This document shows, one piece after another, positions 43,041 to 52,297 of a stretch of 64,000 nucleotides of DNA. A program made the translations under genes and the position numbers. How positions within the stretch are numbered: the stretch's first letter is position 1; each line of letters starts with the position of its first letter. The notes beneath the pieces are model-generated. The model made no database searches, was not told where the DNA came from, and saw only the letters and a program-made list of their open reading frames with translations. The stretch is from JAALLB01 sp017643495 (GTDB lineage: Bacteria; Pseudomonadota; Alphaproteobacteria; Rhizobiales; Rhizobiaceae): assembly GCA_965216105.1 (NCBI GenBank), contig OZ244147.1, positions 3,038,001-3,102,000 on the forward strand, in the 5' to 3' direction.

Positions 43041-43769
43041 GTGCGGTTGCAGGCCCGCATTTTACTGACATTGCTGTTTTCGCTTTTGCTCGTCCAGCCA
43101 GGTGTGCGGGCGCAGCAACAACCTGTTGTGCTTGAACTTGTTCTGGCCATGGATACGTCCACCAGTGTTGACGGCGTGGAATTTGAACTTCAGCGGCAGG
43201 GGCTTTCCCATGCGTTTGCCCATCCGGACTTCATTGCAGTCATCGAAGGAATGGGGAATATCGGAATTGCAGTCACATTGGTGGAGTGGGCGGGCCTGGG
43301 CCGGCAGAAAACCGTTGTCGGATGGACCCATGTGAATTCAGCAGAACGTGCTGTCGAATTTGCTGCAAGGGTGAGAAGAGCGCCAAGGCTCATCTCCGGC
43401 ATGACGGATATTGGCGGGGCAATCCGCTACGCAGCAAGCTCCATTGAGAATAACGGTTTCAGTGGCAGTCGTGCGGTTATTGACATTTCAGGGGACGGTT
43501 CGGGCAGCATTGCCAGTTCGCGCAGTGGCCGGGATGCAGCACTCGGCAAGGGCATTACCATAAACGGGCTGGTCATCTACAATGAAGACTATGATCTCGG
43601 AGCCCTGGCCAAGATCGAGTTGAGGGAACACTATCTCAACTATGTGATCGGGGGACCGGGCGCCTTTCTGATGGAAGCTGCCAGTTTCAAGGATTTCAGG
43701 AATGCCATTCTCAACAAGCTGATCCGCGAAGTGATGGGAAGCGGGGTCGCCAGTCTCGACAGGCGCTGA
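43041..43769 (+). CDS. Secreted DUF1194 (von Willebrand-like) protein
   Basis: 242 aa, GTG directly after the SDR stop. Signal peptide ARILLTLLFSLLLVQPGVRA. Metal-ion-dependent adhesion motif DxSxS at residues 38-42 (AMDTSTSVDGVEF), later SGMTDIGGAI and VIDISGDGSG, as in vWA folds. Family function unknown; common in Rhizobiales. Confidence 0.85.
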   Translation: MRLQARILLTLLFSLLLVQPGVRAQQQPVVLELVLAMDTSTSVDGVEFELQRQGLSHAFAHPDFIAVIEGMGNIGIAVTLVEWAGLGRQKTVVGWTHVNSAERAVEFAARVRRAPRLISGMTDIGGAIRYAASSIENNGFSGSRAVIDISGDGSGSIASSRSGRDAALGKGITINGLVIYNEDYDLGALAKIELREHYLNYVIGGPGAFLMEAASFKDFRNAILNKLIREVMGSGVASLDRR

Positions 43770-43891
43770 TGCGCACCCGCAAAACAATTCATCCAATCAA
43801 CCCGGGACAGGCACGTTGAACTTGTCGACTGTTGCGATATGTGCTGGATATCGTTTTCCCGGAAAACAGCCGTTAACAGCAGGAATGAAGT

Positions 43892-44923
43892 TTGGCCCGC
43901 AAGCGTACGAGCAAAACCAAAACCGTCAACCTCGCCCTGCAGGGGGGCGGTGCCCACGGGGCATTCACATGGGGTGTTCTCGATTATCTTCTTGAAGATG
44001 CCCGCATAGAAATCGAGGGCATCAGCGGAACAAGCGCCGGTGCGATCAACGCCGTGGTGCTTGCGGACGGTTTCTGCCGGAACCGCGAAGAAGGTGCACG
44101 TGAGGCACTTGAGAATTTCTGGCGGAGACTGAGCAGTTTCGACCTGTTCAGCCCGATCCAGCGACTTCCCTACTCCAAACTTGTTTCCGACTGGACACTC
44201 GACAATTCTCCCGGCCGGATGTTTTTCGATGCCATGGTCCGAATGTACTCGCCCTATGAGTTCAACCCGCTTGATATCAACCCCTTGCGGGAACTGCTTA
44301 CCGACATGGTCGACTTTGAACTGATCCGCAAGAGCAGCCGTTTCAAGCTTTTTGTCAGCGCAACGAATGTACGGACAGGCAAAATCAAGGTTTTTGACGA
44401 AGATCATGTGACCGTTGACGCGGTACTGGCATCAAGTTGCCTGCCACATATTTTCCAGGCAGTGGAAATTGATGGCGAAGCTTACTGGGACGGCGGATAC
44501 ATGGGCAATCCGCCGCTTTATCCGCTGTTTTACGAAACCGACTGCCAGGATGTCATTCTGGTGCAGGTAAACCCTGTCGAGGCGGATGATGTACCAAAAA
44601 GTGCGCGGGCCATTGAAAACCGCTTAAACGAAATCACCTTCAATTCCACCCTTCTCAGGGAGTTGCGCAATGTGGAATTCGTGACACGGCTGATTGATGA
44701 AGGAAAACTTGACCCGAAGGAATACATGCGCGTTTACATGCATGTGATTTCTGCGGCCGACGAGATGAAAGAACTTTCCAGTTCATCAAAACACAATCTT
44801 GAACTGGATTTTCTGATCTACCTGCGTGATCTCGGTCGAAAATCTGCTGCAGGCTGGCTTGAGCAAAATTTTGACCGTATCGGTCAGGGCTCAAGCATCA
44901 GCATGCGAGACATGATTGACTGA
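43892..44923 (+). CDS. Patatin-like phospholipase
   Basis: 343 aa from TTG 43892 (AGGA upstream). Oxyanion loop ALQGGGAHGAFTWG, nucleophile Ser48 in GTSAG, catalytic Asp in DGGYMGNPPLYPLF. Cytoplasmic or membrane-associated acyl hydrolase; N-terminus is strongly basic (ARKRTSKTK), no signal peptide. Confidence 0.92.
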   Translation: MARKRTSKTKTVNLALQGGGAHGAFTWGVLDYLLEDARIEIEGISGTSAGAINAVVLADGFCRNREEGAREALENFWRRLSSFDLFSPIQRLPYSKLVSDWTLDNSPGRMFFDAMVRMYSPYEFNPLDINPLRELLTDMVDFELIRKSSRFKLFVSATNVRTGKIKVFDEDHVTVDAVLASSCLPHIFQAVEIDGEAYWDGGYMGNPPLYPLFYETDCQDVILVQVNPVEADDVPKSARAIENRLNEITFNSTLLRELRNVEFVTRLIDEGKLDPKEYMRVYMHVISAADEMKELSSSSKHNLELDFLIYLRDLGRKSAAGWLEQNFDRIGQGSSISMRDMID

Positions 44924-44934
44924 AGCATTTGGTT

Positions 44935-45126
44935 TCAAAGCTTGTTTTCAGAATCTTGCGAGTTGATGGACGCCGATTTGATCTGGGCGTTTTCGCGCGC
45001 ATCCACCGCTGCGTGAATCCTTGAATTGGTTTTTGCGAGCGCTTCAGCGTGCTTTTCACCCATATTGGCATGCGCGATGTATGAAACGCCAAGCACGACA
45101 GCAGCCAGGAATATTGCGTTTTTCAT
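44935..45126 (-). CDS. Small exported protein, 63 aa
   Basis: ATG 45126 has GGAGGG four bases upstream; the frame extends 35 codons further without support. Hydrophobic N-terminus MKNAIFLAAVVLGVSYIAHA is a likely signal peptide or anchor, leaving a 43-residue polar tail rich in Ala, Asn, Lys and Ser. Eleven bp from the convergent patatin stop. No family recognised. Confidence 0.6.
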   Translation of the reverse strand: MKNAIFLAAVVLGVSYIAHANMGEKHAEALAKTNSRIHAAVDARENAQIKSASINSQDSENKL

Positions 45127-45276
45127 TTGACCCTCCGGTATTTGTTTTGTTTGTCCGGATTTTATCCGCCTAAAATTCCGACATCTGTGCTGTTTCACAC
45201 ACACAACGCGCAAAGGCCGGTTTCGTTGCACAGCGACTTGTAAACAAAGGGAAAAACAGGGGTATGGTTAACGCAA

Positions 45277-47094
45277 TCAGGCTTTGCTGGCGTCAATCAG
45301 GCGGAACTGTACACGCCGATTGCCCTGATAGAAATCCGCCCCGATGGTGCCTGCAAGATGCACGGGGCCGGAATTGCGGGCCAACAGCAGTTTTCCGGCC
45401 TCGGTATCTGCCGCCCGAAACGCAATGCCGCGAAGGCGGGCACCATCGCCTGCCGTCATTTCGAAGGAAACATGGTCAGCCCCCACCACCCTGGCATTAC
45501 GCACATGGTGGGCAGGGAAAGCAAAAACCGGCTGGGGATGGGATTGTCCGTAGGGTCCAGCCCGTTCCAGCAATTCAACCAGGTCAAGCGTGGCACTTCT
45601 TGCTGTAAGGGCGCCATCAATCTTGAGTTGCCGCGCTGCCCTTGCGCCCGACACCTGATCAGCCAGCATGCTCTCCAGATAGCCGCGCAGGTCGCCCAGT
45701 TTGTCCCGGCTCACGGTCAAGCCTGCCGCCATGGCATGGCCACCGCCCTTTTCAAGAAATCCTTCGGCAACGGCTGAACGCACGGCAAGGCCGATATCAA
45801 CCCCCGAGACCGAACGCCCGGAACCGGCCCCCTTGCCATGCCCGTCAAACGCGACGGCAAAGGCAGGACGGGAAAACCGTTCCTTGAGGCGGGATGCCAG
45901 AAGCCCGACAATCCCTGGATGCCAGCGATCACTTGCCACAACAATCACCGCCGGTCCTCCGCCATCCCCGATTTCCGCTTCTGCTTCGGCAACGGCTTCC
46001 TCCAGCATTTTTTTTTCGACGCGCTGGCGTTCCTGGTTCAACGCTTCGAGTTGCCGGGCAATATCCTCGGCCACATTTTCGTCTGAGCTGGTCAGCAGGC
46101 GCGACCCAAGGGCAGCATCGCCAATGCGCCCGCCCGCATTGATCCTCGGACCCAGGACAAACCCCAAGTGATAAGGTCTTGGCGGGCCATCAAGCCTGCC
46201 AATCTTCATCAGCGCCTTGAGGCCGGGATTTTTGCGCAACTGCATGACCTGCAGGCCCTTGACCACAAACGCGCGGTTGAGCCCTGTCAGGGGTACGACA
46301 TCACAAACGGTCGCAAGGGCAACAAGATCCAGCCAGGAAAGGAGATCCGGCTGCTCGCCGGGAAAGCGGTTCTTGTCTTCATATGCCCGCTTTTGACGCA
46401 ATTGCCTGAGCAAGGCGACCAGGGTCATGAAGACGACACCTGCCGCACACATGTAGCCAAGGCCGGACAGGTCATCCTGCCTGTTCGGATTGACAAGCGC
46501 CACACAAGCCGGGAGTTCCGCCCCCATCTGGTGGTGGTCGAGAACAACCACATCCACGCCAAGCCTGGCCGCTTCTTCCAGGGCTTCAAAACTGGTAGCG
46601 CCACAATCAACGGTAACGATCAGCCCAGCGCCATTTTCCACGAGCAGACGAATGGCTTCCGGATTCGGGCCATAGCCTTCGAAAATCCGGTCGGGAATGT
46701 AGATTTCACTGGTGAGCCCGTGATGTTCGAGAAACTTGGAAAGCAGTGCGGAAGAACACGCTCCGTCAACATCATAATCACCGAATATGGCGACCCGCTC
46801 ACCGGCAAGAACAGCCCTGGCGAGCCTTTCAGCTGCGGGTTTCATGTCGGTCAGAGTTTCCGGATCCGGCATGAGATCGCGGATCGTGGGATCAAGAAAG
46901 GCTTCCGCTTCCTCCAGGCTCACCCCGCGCCCGGCCATGACACGCCCAAGCAGTTCGGGAACATCAAGGGTTTGCGAAATGGCAATCGCCGTATTGCGGG
47001 CAGATGCATCCATGCGCTCAACCCACAACTGTCCGGATGCGGAGGAACCGACCTCGAGAAATGGGCGCGGAGCGTTGCTGTCAGGCAGTTTCAT
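45277..47094 (-). CDS. recJ: Single-strand-specific 5'-3' exonuclease RecJ
   Basis: 605 aa, full length. DHH phosphoesterase motifs: FGDYDVDGACSSALL, VDVVVLDHHQMG, MCAAGVVF, and DHHA1 motif GGGHAMAAGL. Works in recombination, mismatch and base-excision repair in the cytoplasm. Third gene of the hom-glpX-recJ set; 18 bp after glpX. Confidence 0.96.
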   Translation of the reverse strand: MKLPDSNAPRPFLEVGSSASGQLWVERMDASARNTAIAISQTLDVPELLGRVMAGRGVSLEEAEAFLDPTIRDLMPDPETLTDMKPAAERLARAVLAGERVAIFGDYDVDGACSSALLSKFLEHHGLTSEIYIPDRIFEGYGPNPEAIRLLVENGAGLIVTVDCGATSFEALEEAARLGVDVVVLDHHQMGAELPACVALVNPNRQDDLSGLGYMCAAGVVFMTLVALLRQLRQKRAYEDKNRFPGEQPDLLSWLDLVALATVCDVVPLTGLNRAFVVKGLQVMQLRKNPGLKALMKIGRLDGPPRPYHLGFVLGPRINAGGRIGDAALGSRLLTSSDENVAEDIARQLEALNQERQRVEKKMLEEAVAEAEAEIGDGGGPAVIVVASDRWHPGIVGLLASRLKERFSRPAFAVAFDGHGKGAGSGRSVSGVDIGLAVRSAVAEGFLEKGGGHAMAAGLTVSRDKLGDLRGYLESMLADQVSGARAARQLKIDGALTARSATLDLVELLERAGPYGQSHPQPVFAFPAHHVRNARVVGADHVSFEMTAGDGARLRGIAFRAADTEAGKLLLARNSGPVHLAGTIGADFYQGNRRVQFRLIDASKA

Positions 47095-47112
47095 ACCGCC
47101 ACGTTACATGCT

Positions 47113-48093
47113 TCAATTGAACTTTGCGATATTCTGGTGACGGGCACGAATTTCACGAACCGTACCGGACGCTGAGCGCATGACCACCGTGTGCGTGTGG
47201 ATTTCACCATTGCCGAACTTCACACCGCTGAGCATGTTGCCATCGGTCACGCCCGTGGCTGCGAACAGAACATCCCCCTGCGCCATTTCGATCATCGAGT
47301 ATTTCTTGTTGGGGTCGGCAATTCCCATCTTGCTGGCGCGCTCAACCTTTTCAGGTGTATCAAGCAGCAACCTGCCCTGCATCTGACCACCGATGCAGCG
47401 CAGTGCGGCGGCAGCAAGCACACCTTCCGGTGCGCCACCGGTTCCGAAATAGATGTCTATTCCTGTTTCATCGGGGTCGGTTGTGTGGATAACACCTGCC
47501 ACATCACCGTCGCCGATCAGTCTAATTGCAGCGCCGGCCTTGCGAACGGCGGCAATCAGTTCGGCATGTCTTGGGCGATCCAGAATACAGGCTGTCAGTT
47601 CGTTCACCTTGCAGCCCTTGGCTTCCGCAAGGCGGGCAAGGTTGTCACCCGGCTTTGCATCAAGGTCAATCAGGCCTTCCGGATAGCCCGGTCCGATGGC
47701 AATCTTGTCCATGTAGACGTCCGGTGCATAGAGCAGGCTTCCGCCTTCAGCCAAGGCGATCACAGCCAGGGAATTCGGCTGGTTCTTGGCACAGATCGTG
47801 GTTCCTTCCAGCGGGTCAAGCGCGATATCAACCTTGGGGCCATCCTTGGTGCCGACTTCCTCACCGATATAGAGCATCGGGGCTTCATCACGCTCACCCT
47901 CGCCAATCACGACCTTGCCGTCGATGGGCAAGCGGTTCAACTCGCTGCGCATGGCGTCAACGGCAACCTGATCAGCCGATTTCTCATCCCCCTGGCCACG
48001 CAGGCGGGCAGCAGCCACAGCGGCAGCTTCGGTGACCCGGACAATCTCCAGGGTCAAAATGCGGTCCAGAACGCTCTTTTGCTTGTCACTCAC
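47113..48093 (-). CDS. glpX: Fructose-1,6-bisphosphatase class II
   Basis: 326 aa from GTG 48093 with GAGGGAG upstream inside the end of hom; a TTG at 48117 is less likely. Metal motif DPLEGTTI, VIGEGERDEAPMLYIGEE and IYFGTGGAPEGVLAAAALRC typical of GlpX. Hydrolyses fructose 1,6-bisphosphate in gluconeogenesis. Confidence 0.95.
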   Translation of the reverse strand: MSDKQKSVLDRILTLEIVRVTEAAAVAAARLRGQGDEKSADQVAVDAMRSELNRLPIDGKVVIGEGERDEAPMLYIGEEVGTKDGPKVDIALDPLEGTTICAKNQPNSLAVIALAEGGSLLYAPDVYMDKIAIGPGYPEGLIDLDAKPGDNLARLAEAKGCKVNELTACILDRPRHAELIAAVRKAGAAIRLIGDGDVAGVIHTTDPDETGIDIYFGTGGAPEGVLAAAALRCIGGQMQGRLLLDTPEKVERASKMGIADPNKKYSMIEMAQGDVLFAATGVTDGNMLSGVKFGNGEIHTHTVVMRSASGTVREIRARHQNIAKFN

Positions 48094-48106
48094 AGCCTTG
48101 GCTCCC

Positions 48107-49417
48107 TCACTTCTCAATTCTTATCATTTGCGGCGGGCTGACAAGGAAATCATCATTGCCGATGGCTTCCAGTGCCTTGCGCGCAGCCGCTTCCGTGGTT
48201 TCATGGGTAATCAGAATAATGGTCTTGTTGGTTTCAGGAGCCGTATCGTCCGCATGTTGCACGATGGATTCCAGTGAAATTTTCTGGTCGGCCATTGCCG
48301 TTGCGACCTTGGCAAACACACCTGCCATGTCTTTAACCGTCATGCGGACAAAATAGCCGCCTTCATGGCTGCGCATCCGCGCGCGCTTGTATGGTTCAAG
48401 TTCTGTTGCGGGACGACCAAGCGCCGGAACCTTTTGTTCCCCGGGCAGGCATTTCGCAATATCGGCAATATCCCCGGCAACAGCAGAAGCGGTGGCATCC
48501 CCACCGGCACCCGGCCCGGACATGACCAGCGTACCGACAATATCGGCGTCAATCGCCACGGCATTGGTCACGCCGGATATCTGCGCAATCTCGCTTTCCA
48601 CGGGAACCATTGTCGGGTGGACACGCTGCTCAACACCACTCTCGGTTTTCACGGCAACACCCAGCAGCTTGATACGGTACCCAAGACTTGCTGCTGCCTT
48701 GATGTCAGCGGTGGTGATACTGGAAATGCCTTCCACATAAACTTCGTCGCTGGCTATCCTTGTGCCGAATGCAAGGCTTGCCAGAATGGCGATCTTGTGG
48801 GCCGTATCGAAGCCTTCCACATCGAAGGTGGGATCCGCTTCCGCATACCCAAGTGCCTGGGCATCAGCCAGGCAGTCCTCGTAGGAAATGCCTTCCCGTT
48901 CCATGCGCGTCAGCATGTAGTTGCACGTACCGTTGAGAATGCCATAGACCCTGCCCACACGGTTTGCGGTCAGGCTTTCACGCATTGTCTTGATCACCGG
49001 AATACCGCCGGCCACTGCCGCTTCGAAATTGAGAAGGACACCTTCCTCTTCCGCGAGTGCGGCCAGTTCGACGCCGTGCTTTGCGAGCATTGCCTTGTTT
49101 GCTGTCACCACGTGCTTGCCATTGGCGATGGCCGCACGGGAAGCATCAAGCGCTGCGCCGTCCTCACCGCCAATCAGTTCGACAAACACGTCAATGTCTG
49201 GCGAGGCAGCGAGTTCTTCGGCCGTGTCAAACCAAATGAAATCCGAAATGGCGATGCCCCTGTCGCGATCACGATTGCGGGCATTGACCGCTGTTACAGT
49301 GATTTCGCGGCCACACCTGCCGGCCAGAAGCGGCCGGTGCTGTTCAAGCAGTTTAACAAGTGCGACGCCAACGGTGCCAAGGCCAGCTATGCCAAGCCGC
49401 AACGGAGGATTGCTCAT
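48107..49417 (-). CDS. hom: Homoserine dehydrogenase
   Basis: 436 aa. NADP loop GIAGLGTVGVALVKLL, catalytic domain with GILNGTCNYMLTRM and YAEADPTFDVEGFDTAHK, C-terminal ACT domain (about 355-436) for allosteric control. Makes homoserine from aspartate semialdehyde for threonine and methionine synthesis. Promoter expected in 49418-49618, not resolved. Confidence 0.96.
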   Translation of the reverse strand: MSNPPLRLGIAGLGTVGVALVKLLEQHRPLLAGRCGREITVTAVNARNRDRDRGIAISDFIWFDTAEELAASPDIDVFVELIGGEDGAALDASRAAIANGKHVVTANKAMLAKHGVELAALAEEEGVLLNFEAAVAGGIPVIKTMRESLTANRVGRVYGILNGTCNYMLTRMEREGISYEDCLADAQALGYAEADPTFDVEGFDTAHKIAILASLAFGTRIASDEVYVEGISSITTADIKAAASLGYRIKLLGVAVKTESGVEQRVHPTMVPVESEIAQISGVTNAVAIDADIVGTLVMSGPGAGGDATASAVAGDIADIAKCLPGEQKVPALGRPATELEPYKRARMRSHEGGYFVRMTVKDMAGVFAKVATAMADQKISLESIVQHADDTAPETNKTIILITHETTEAAARKALEAIGNDDFLVSPPQMIRIEK

Positions 49418-49618
49418 GATGTCAGCGGTCCGGTTGAAATGAAAAGGTCTGGCCCGTGATCAGCTCACAAGCCACAATCGAGGTTCTTTTGCAATTTTTG
49501 CGGATCAGTTGCAAGCATCGGGCGGGATTATTCGGAACAATGGGGGTACCATCCCCAGCCGGATGTGTCCGGAACAGGTGGCAGATGCATCACAAGACAG
49601 ACTGGCAAACGAGGGAAA

Positions 49619-50086
49619 TCAGTTCTCGATCGTCTGAACAGCACTTCCATAATGGGTACGGGCCTTTTCCTGCATCGCACGGATCTGACGCTGCTTTGCC
49701 TGGGCATCATTTGCACCGGCAGAGCTTTCATTGCGCTCGGCAGCCTGTTGCAATTCCTGTATCCTGGCCGCGCTTTGGGCAGGCAACATCGGCTCATTGG
49801 GCCCGTCCTGTGAAGCATAGGCATTTGTCAGTTCACCGGAATTGGCGTTGACCGCCTTTTCACGCATTTCCGCGACAGCCTCTGCCCGCTGGACCGGATC
49901 ATAGTCAGGCACTTCCTGACTTGCAGCCTTGACTGCCTGGGGTTGGGGCTGGGTATTGGTGGTGCTCAAGGTATCGGAAACACAGGCAGTCAGGCCTATC
50001 GAAGCAAATACAAGCCCCACAGACAAAACAGCCCTCACCTGTCGGGGCAATACACACGCCATCGCTGTCAAGTTTCCGGTTTCCAT
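49619..50086 (-). CDS. Small lipoprotein, unknown function
   Basis: 155 aa. Lipobox GLTAC at residues 31-35 after a hydrophobic segment (AVLSVGLVFASI). The mature part is Gln, Ala and Glu-rich and predicted helical (QELQQAAERNESS), no recognised domain. ATG 50062 would also give a workable signal peptide. Confidence 0.7.
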   Translation of the reverse strand: METGNLTAMACVLPRQVRAVLSVGLVFASIGLTACVSDTLSTTNTQPQPQAVKAASQEVPDYDPVQRAEAVAEMREKAVNANSGELTNAYASQDGPNEPMLPAQSAARIQELQQAAERNESSAGANDAQAKQRQIRAMQEKARTHYGSAVQTIEN

Positions 50087-50186
50087 GCACTACCAATCAG
50101 GCATTCAGGTTATCATTTCGTGAAAACCAATGCGATATAGGATGATTGTGGTTGAAGTGGGACCGCATAACAGGGTTTATTTCTAA

Positions 50187-50200
50187 GGTATTATAATACC
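50187..50200. promoter_or_regulatory. Perfect 14-bp palindrome ahead of rplM
   Basis: GGTATTATAATACC, in an AT-rich stretch about 60 bp upstream of the rplM -35. Could be an operator or an upstream activating element; regulator unknown. Confidence 0.4.
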
Positions 50201-50258
50201 GTATTTTTAAATCATTGTTTTTTATGACTTATTTATTGCAATAGTGCAAAATAGTGAC

Positions 50259-50287
50259 TTGACCGAAAATTTTCACTCCCGTATAAC
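50259..50287 (+). promoter_or_regulatory. Promoter of rplM-rpsI
   Basis: TTGACC (50259-50264), 17 bp, TATAAC (50282-50287). Near-consensus, with an AT-rich upstream region resembling an UP element, leaving about an 80-nt leader. Confidence 0.7.
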
Positions 50288-50374
50288 CTCGCCATCTGCA
50301 AGCGGTAGAAAAACCCTTGCACCCAATGAACCGGCACATTCCTGAAAGTGCCATCCCAAAAAGGGCCATCCGAC

Positions 50375-50842
50375 ATGAAAACATTCTCGCAGAAACCTGC
50401 AGAGGTTGAGAAGAAATGGCTGATCATCGACGCAGAGGGCCTTGTCCTCGGCCGTCTTGCATCGATCGTTGCCAGCCGCCTGCGCGGCAAGCACAAGCCG
50501 ACCTTCACACCACACGTTGACGATGGTGACAATGTCATCGTCATCAATGCCGACAAGGTCAAACTGACCGGCAAAAAATACTCCGAAAAGAAATATTACT
50601 GGCACACCGGTTATCCGGGCGGCATTCGTGAGCGTACCGCTCGCGCAATTCTCGAGGGCCGTTTCCCCGAGCGCGTTGTACAGAAAGCTGTTGAACGCAT
50701 GATGCCCGGCGGTCCCCTTTCCCGTCGCCAGATGAAAAACCTGCGCGTTTATGCAGGCGCGGAACACCCACACGAGGCACAGTCACCAACGGTTGTTGAT
50801 GTTGCTTCCATGAACCCGAAAAACAAAAGGATCGCATCATAA
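50375..50842 (+). CDS. rplM: 50S ribosomal protein L13
   Basis: 155 aa from ATG 50375. Full match to L13: VEKKWLIIDAEGLVLGRLAS, HVDDGDNVIVINADKV, YYWHTGYPGGI and AVERMMPGGPLSRRQMKNLRVYAG. Assembly protein of the large subunit; stop overlaps the rpsI start. Confidence 0.97.
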   Translation: MKTFSQKPAEVEKKWLIIDAEGLVLGRLASIVASRLRGKHKPTFTPHVDDGDNVIVINADKVKLTGKKYSEKKYYWHTGYPGGIRERTARAILEGRFPERVVQKAVERMMPGGPLSRRQMKNLRVYAGAEHPHEAQSPTVVDVASMNPKNKRIAS

Positions 50843-51408
50843 TGGCTGATCTAAATTCTCTCGAAGAGCTTGGCGCAGCCGTTTCCGGCGCTGAAAATGC
50901 CGATGCGACCACCGAAGCAGCGCAAGAGGCTCCGGTTCACGTTCAGAAACTGGACGAGCATGGCCGTGCCTATGCAACCGGCAAGCGCAAGGACGCAATT
51001 GCCCGCGTATGGCTGAAGCCCGGCACCGGCAAAATCACAGTTGAAGGTGCTGTCAAGAAACGCGCCGTGGCTGCGAAGAACCGACGTGAAAACACAAAGG
51101 CTACCAAGTCACGGGATTTCACCGAATATTTTTCCCGTCCGGTCCTTCAGATGATCGTTCAGCAACCCATCGTTGCAGCTGCCCGTGATGGTCAGTACGA
51201 CATTGTTGCCACTGTTTCCGGTGGCGGTCTTTCAGGCCAGGCCGGTGCCCTGCGTCACGGCATTTCGAAAGCCCTGACCTATTATGAGCCAGGCCTTCGC
51301 CCGGTGCTCAAACAGGGTGGTTTCCTGACACGCGACTCCCGCGTTGTGGAGCGGAAGAAATACGGCCGCGCAAAAGCCCGCCGTTCATTCCAGTTCTCAA
51401 AACGCTGA
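50842..51408 (+). CDS. rpsI: 30S ribosomal protein S9, with an internal basic insertion
   Basis: 188 aa; most alphaproteobacterial S9 proteins are near 155-160 and E. coli has 130. N-terminal Ala/Glu-rich extension of about 40 residues (shared in part by relatives), then YATGKRKDAIARVWLKPGTGKI. After GKITV, where other S9 proteins go straight to the xxYF segment, there is an extra run of about 20 residues (68-92) with many Lys and Arg. The rest is normal, with the conserved C-terminal tail RRSFQFSKR reaching the P site. In-frame and followed by a terminator, so a working gene. Confidence 0.96.
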   Translation: MADLNSLEELGAAVSGAENADATTEAAQEAPVHVQKLDEHGRAYATGKRKDAIARVWLKPGTGKITVEGAVKKRAVAAKNRRENTKATKSRDFTEYFSRPVLQMIVQQPIVAAARDGQYDIVATVSGGGLSGQAGALRHGISKALTYYEPGLRPVLKQGGFLTRDSRVVERKKYGRAKARRSFQFSKR

Positions 51409-51434
51409 TCCGGTTACAATACCACAATCAATCG

Positions 51435-51460
51435 AAAGCCCCGCCAGCCGGGGCTTTTTT
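51435..51460 (+). terminator. Rho-independent terminator of rplM-rpsI
   Basis: AAAGCCCCG / CGGGGCTTT, 9-bp perfect stem (51435-51443 and 51449-51457), 5-nt loop, T-run 51455-51460. Confidence 0.93.
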
Positions 51461-51558
51461 ATGGGTCCAGATTTTCCCGGATCTGGTGCAATGCGGCCAG
51501 ATACATTCGGGAATAGACTATCCGCTGAAAGCCTTGGTGAAAGAAAGCGGGAAACAGC

Positions 51559-52155
51559 ATGCAGGAAGCTGTAATTGCCACATTCTTGTTCTGGTGTACC
51601 TTTGTCTTCTCGGCAGGGCCGTTCTGGATTGCAACGATGGAAGCGGCACCGAATACCAGCTTTGCCCGTCTTTACTCTGATTACGTGCTCTATCTTGTTT
51701 TCGGCTGGCTGCCTGTACTCGTGGCAAGCAGCCTGCTGTCAGGCCTTGTTGCGGGGATCGACATACGGGTACTGACCGGCCTCCACCTGCTTGGCGGCGC
51801 CTATGTCTGTTATCTCGCATACAAGGTGATCAGGGCGAAGGTGACAAAAGGCACAGGTTTTGACTTCGACTGGAAAGCAATGTCGCTGGTCACCTATTTC
51901 AACCCCAAGGTATGGATACTCGTCCCCATCGGATTTCTGACCGCCTCTGTCTCGGACAGCCTGCTGGTGCGAATAGCATTCTACTATTTTTCGGGAATCC
52001 CGGTCTTCCTGTTCGGCGTGTTTTTCTGGGGCATTATTGGCCGTGCAGGCGCGCGTATCTCTTTCAGGTATATCAGCTATTTCAATGCCATCCTGCTGAC
52101 GGCATTCGGAGGCTATCTGATATTCCAGGGTATCCGGATCGCCATGCAGTCCTGA
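51559..52155 (+). CDS. LysE-family-like membrane exporter
   Basis: 198 aa with five to six hydrophobic segments. The N-terminus resembles LysE/RhtB proteins (FLFWCTFVFSAGPFWIATMEA, where GPN is usual), and the middle has GAYVCYLAYKVIRAK and FNPKVWILVPIGFLTA. The LysE NPK motif is present. Likely exports an amino acid or small metabolite. Family assignment moderate. Confidence 0.72.
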   Translation: MQEAVIATFLFWCTFVFSAGPFWIATMEAAPNTSFARLYSDYVLYLVFGWLPVLVASSLLSGLVAGIDIRVLTGLHLLGGAYVCYLAYKVIRAKVTKGTGFDFDWKAMSLVTYFNPKVWILVPIGFLTASVSDSLLVRIAFYYFSGIPVFLFGVFFWGIIGRAGARISFRYISYFNAILLTAFGGYLIFQGIRIAMQS

Positions 52156-52297
52156 CATGAGCAGGCCGGCCTGCCATACGGAAAAAGTTCCCTTGGCAGA
52201 CAATTGTCATCATGCTGGCAAATTATTGACGCAAGAATCGCTTCTGCCATACTGCACCTGACTGAGGGGCACGGAATCTTTTTTTGCGGAGACATTA

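Noticed and set aside
46168..48141. Plus-strand frames of 335 and 316 codons opposite recJ and glpX
   Set aside because: recJ and glpX are full length with all motifs on the other strand.
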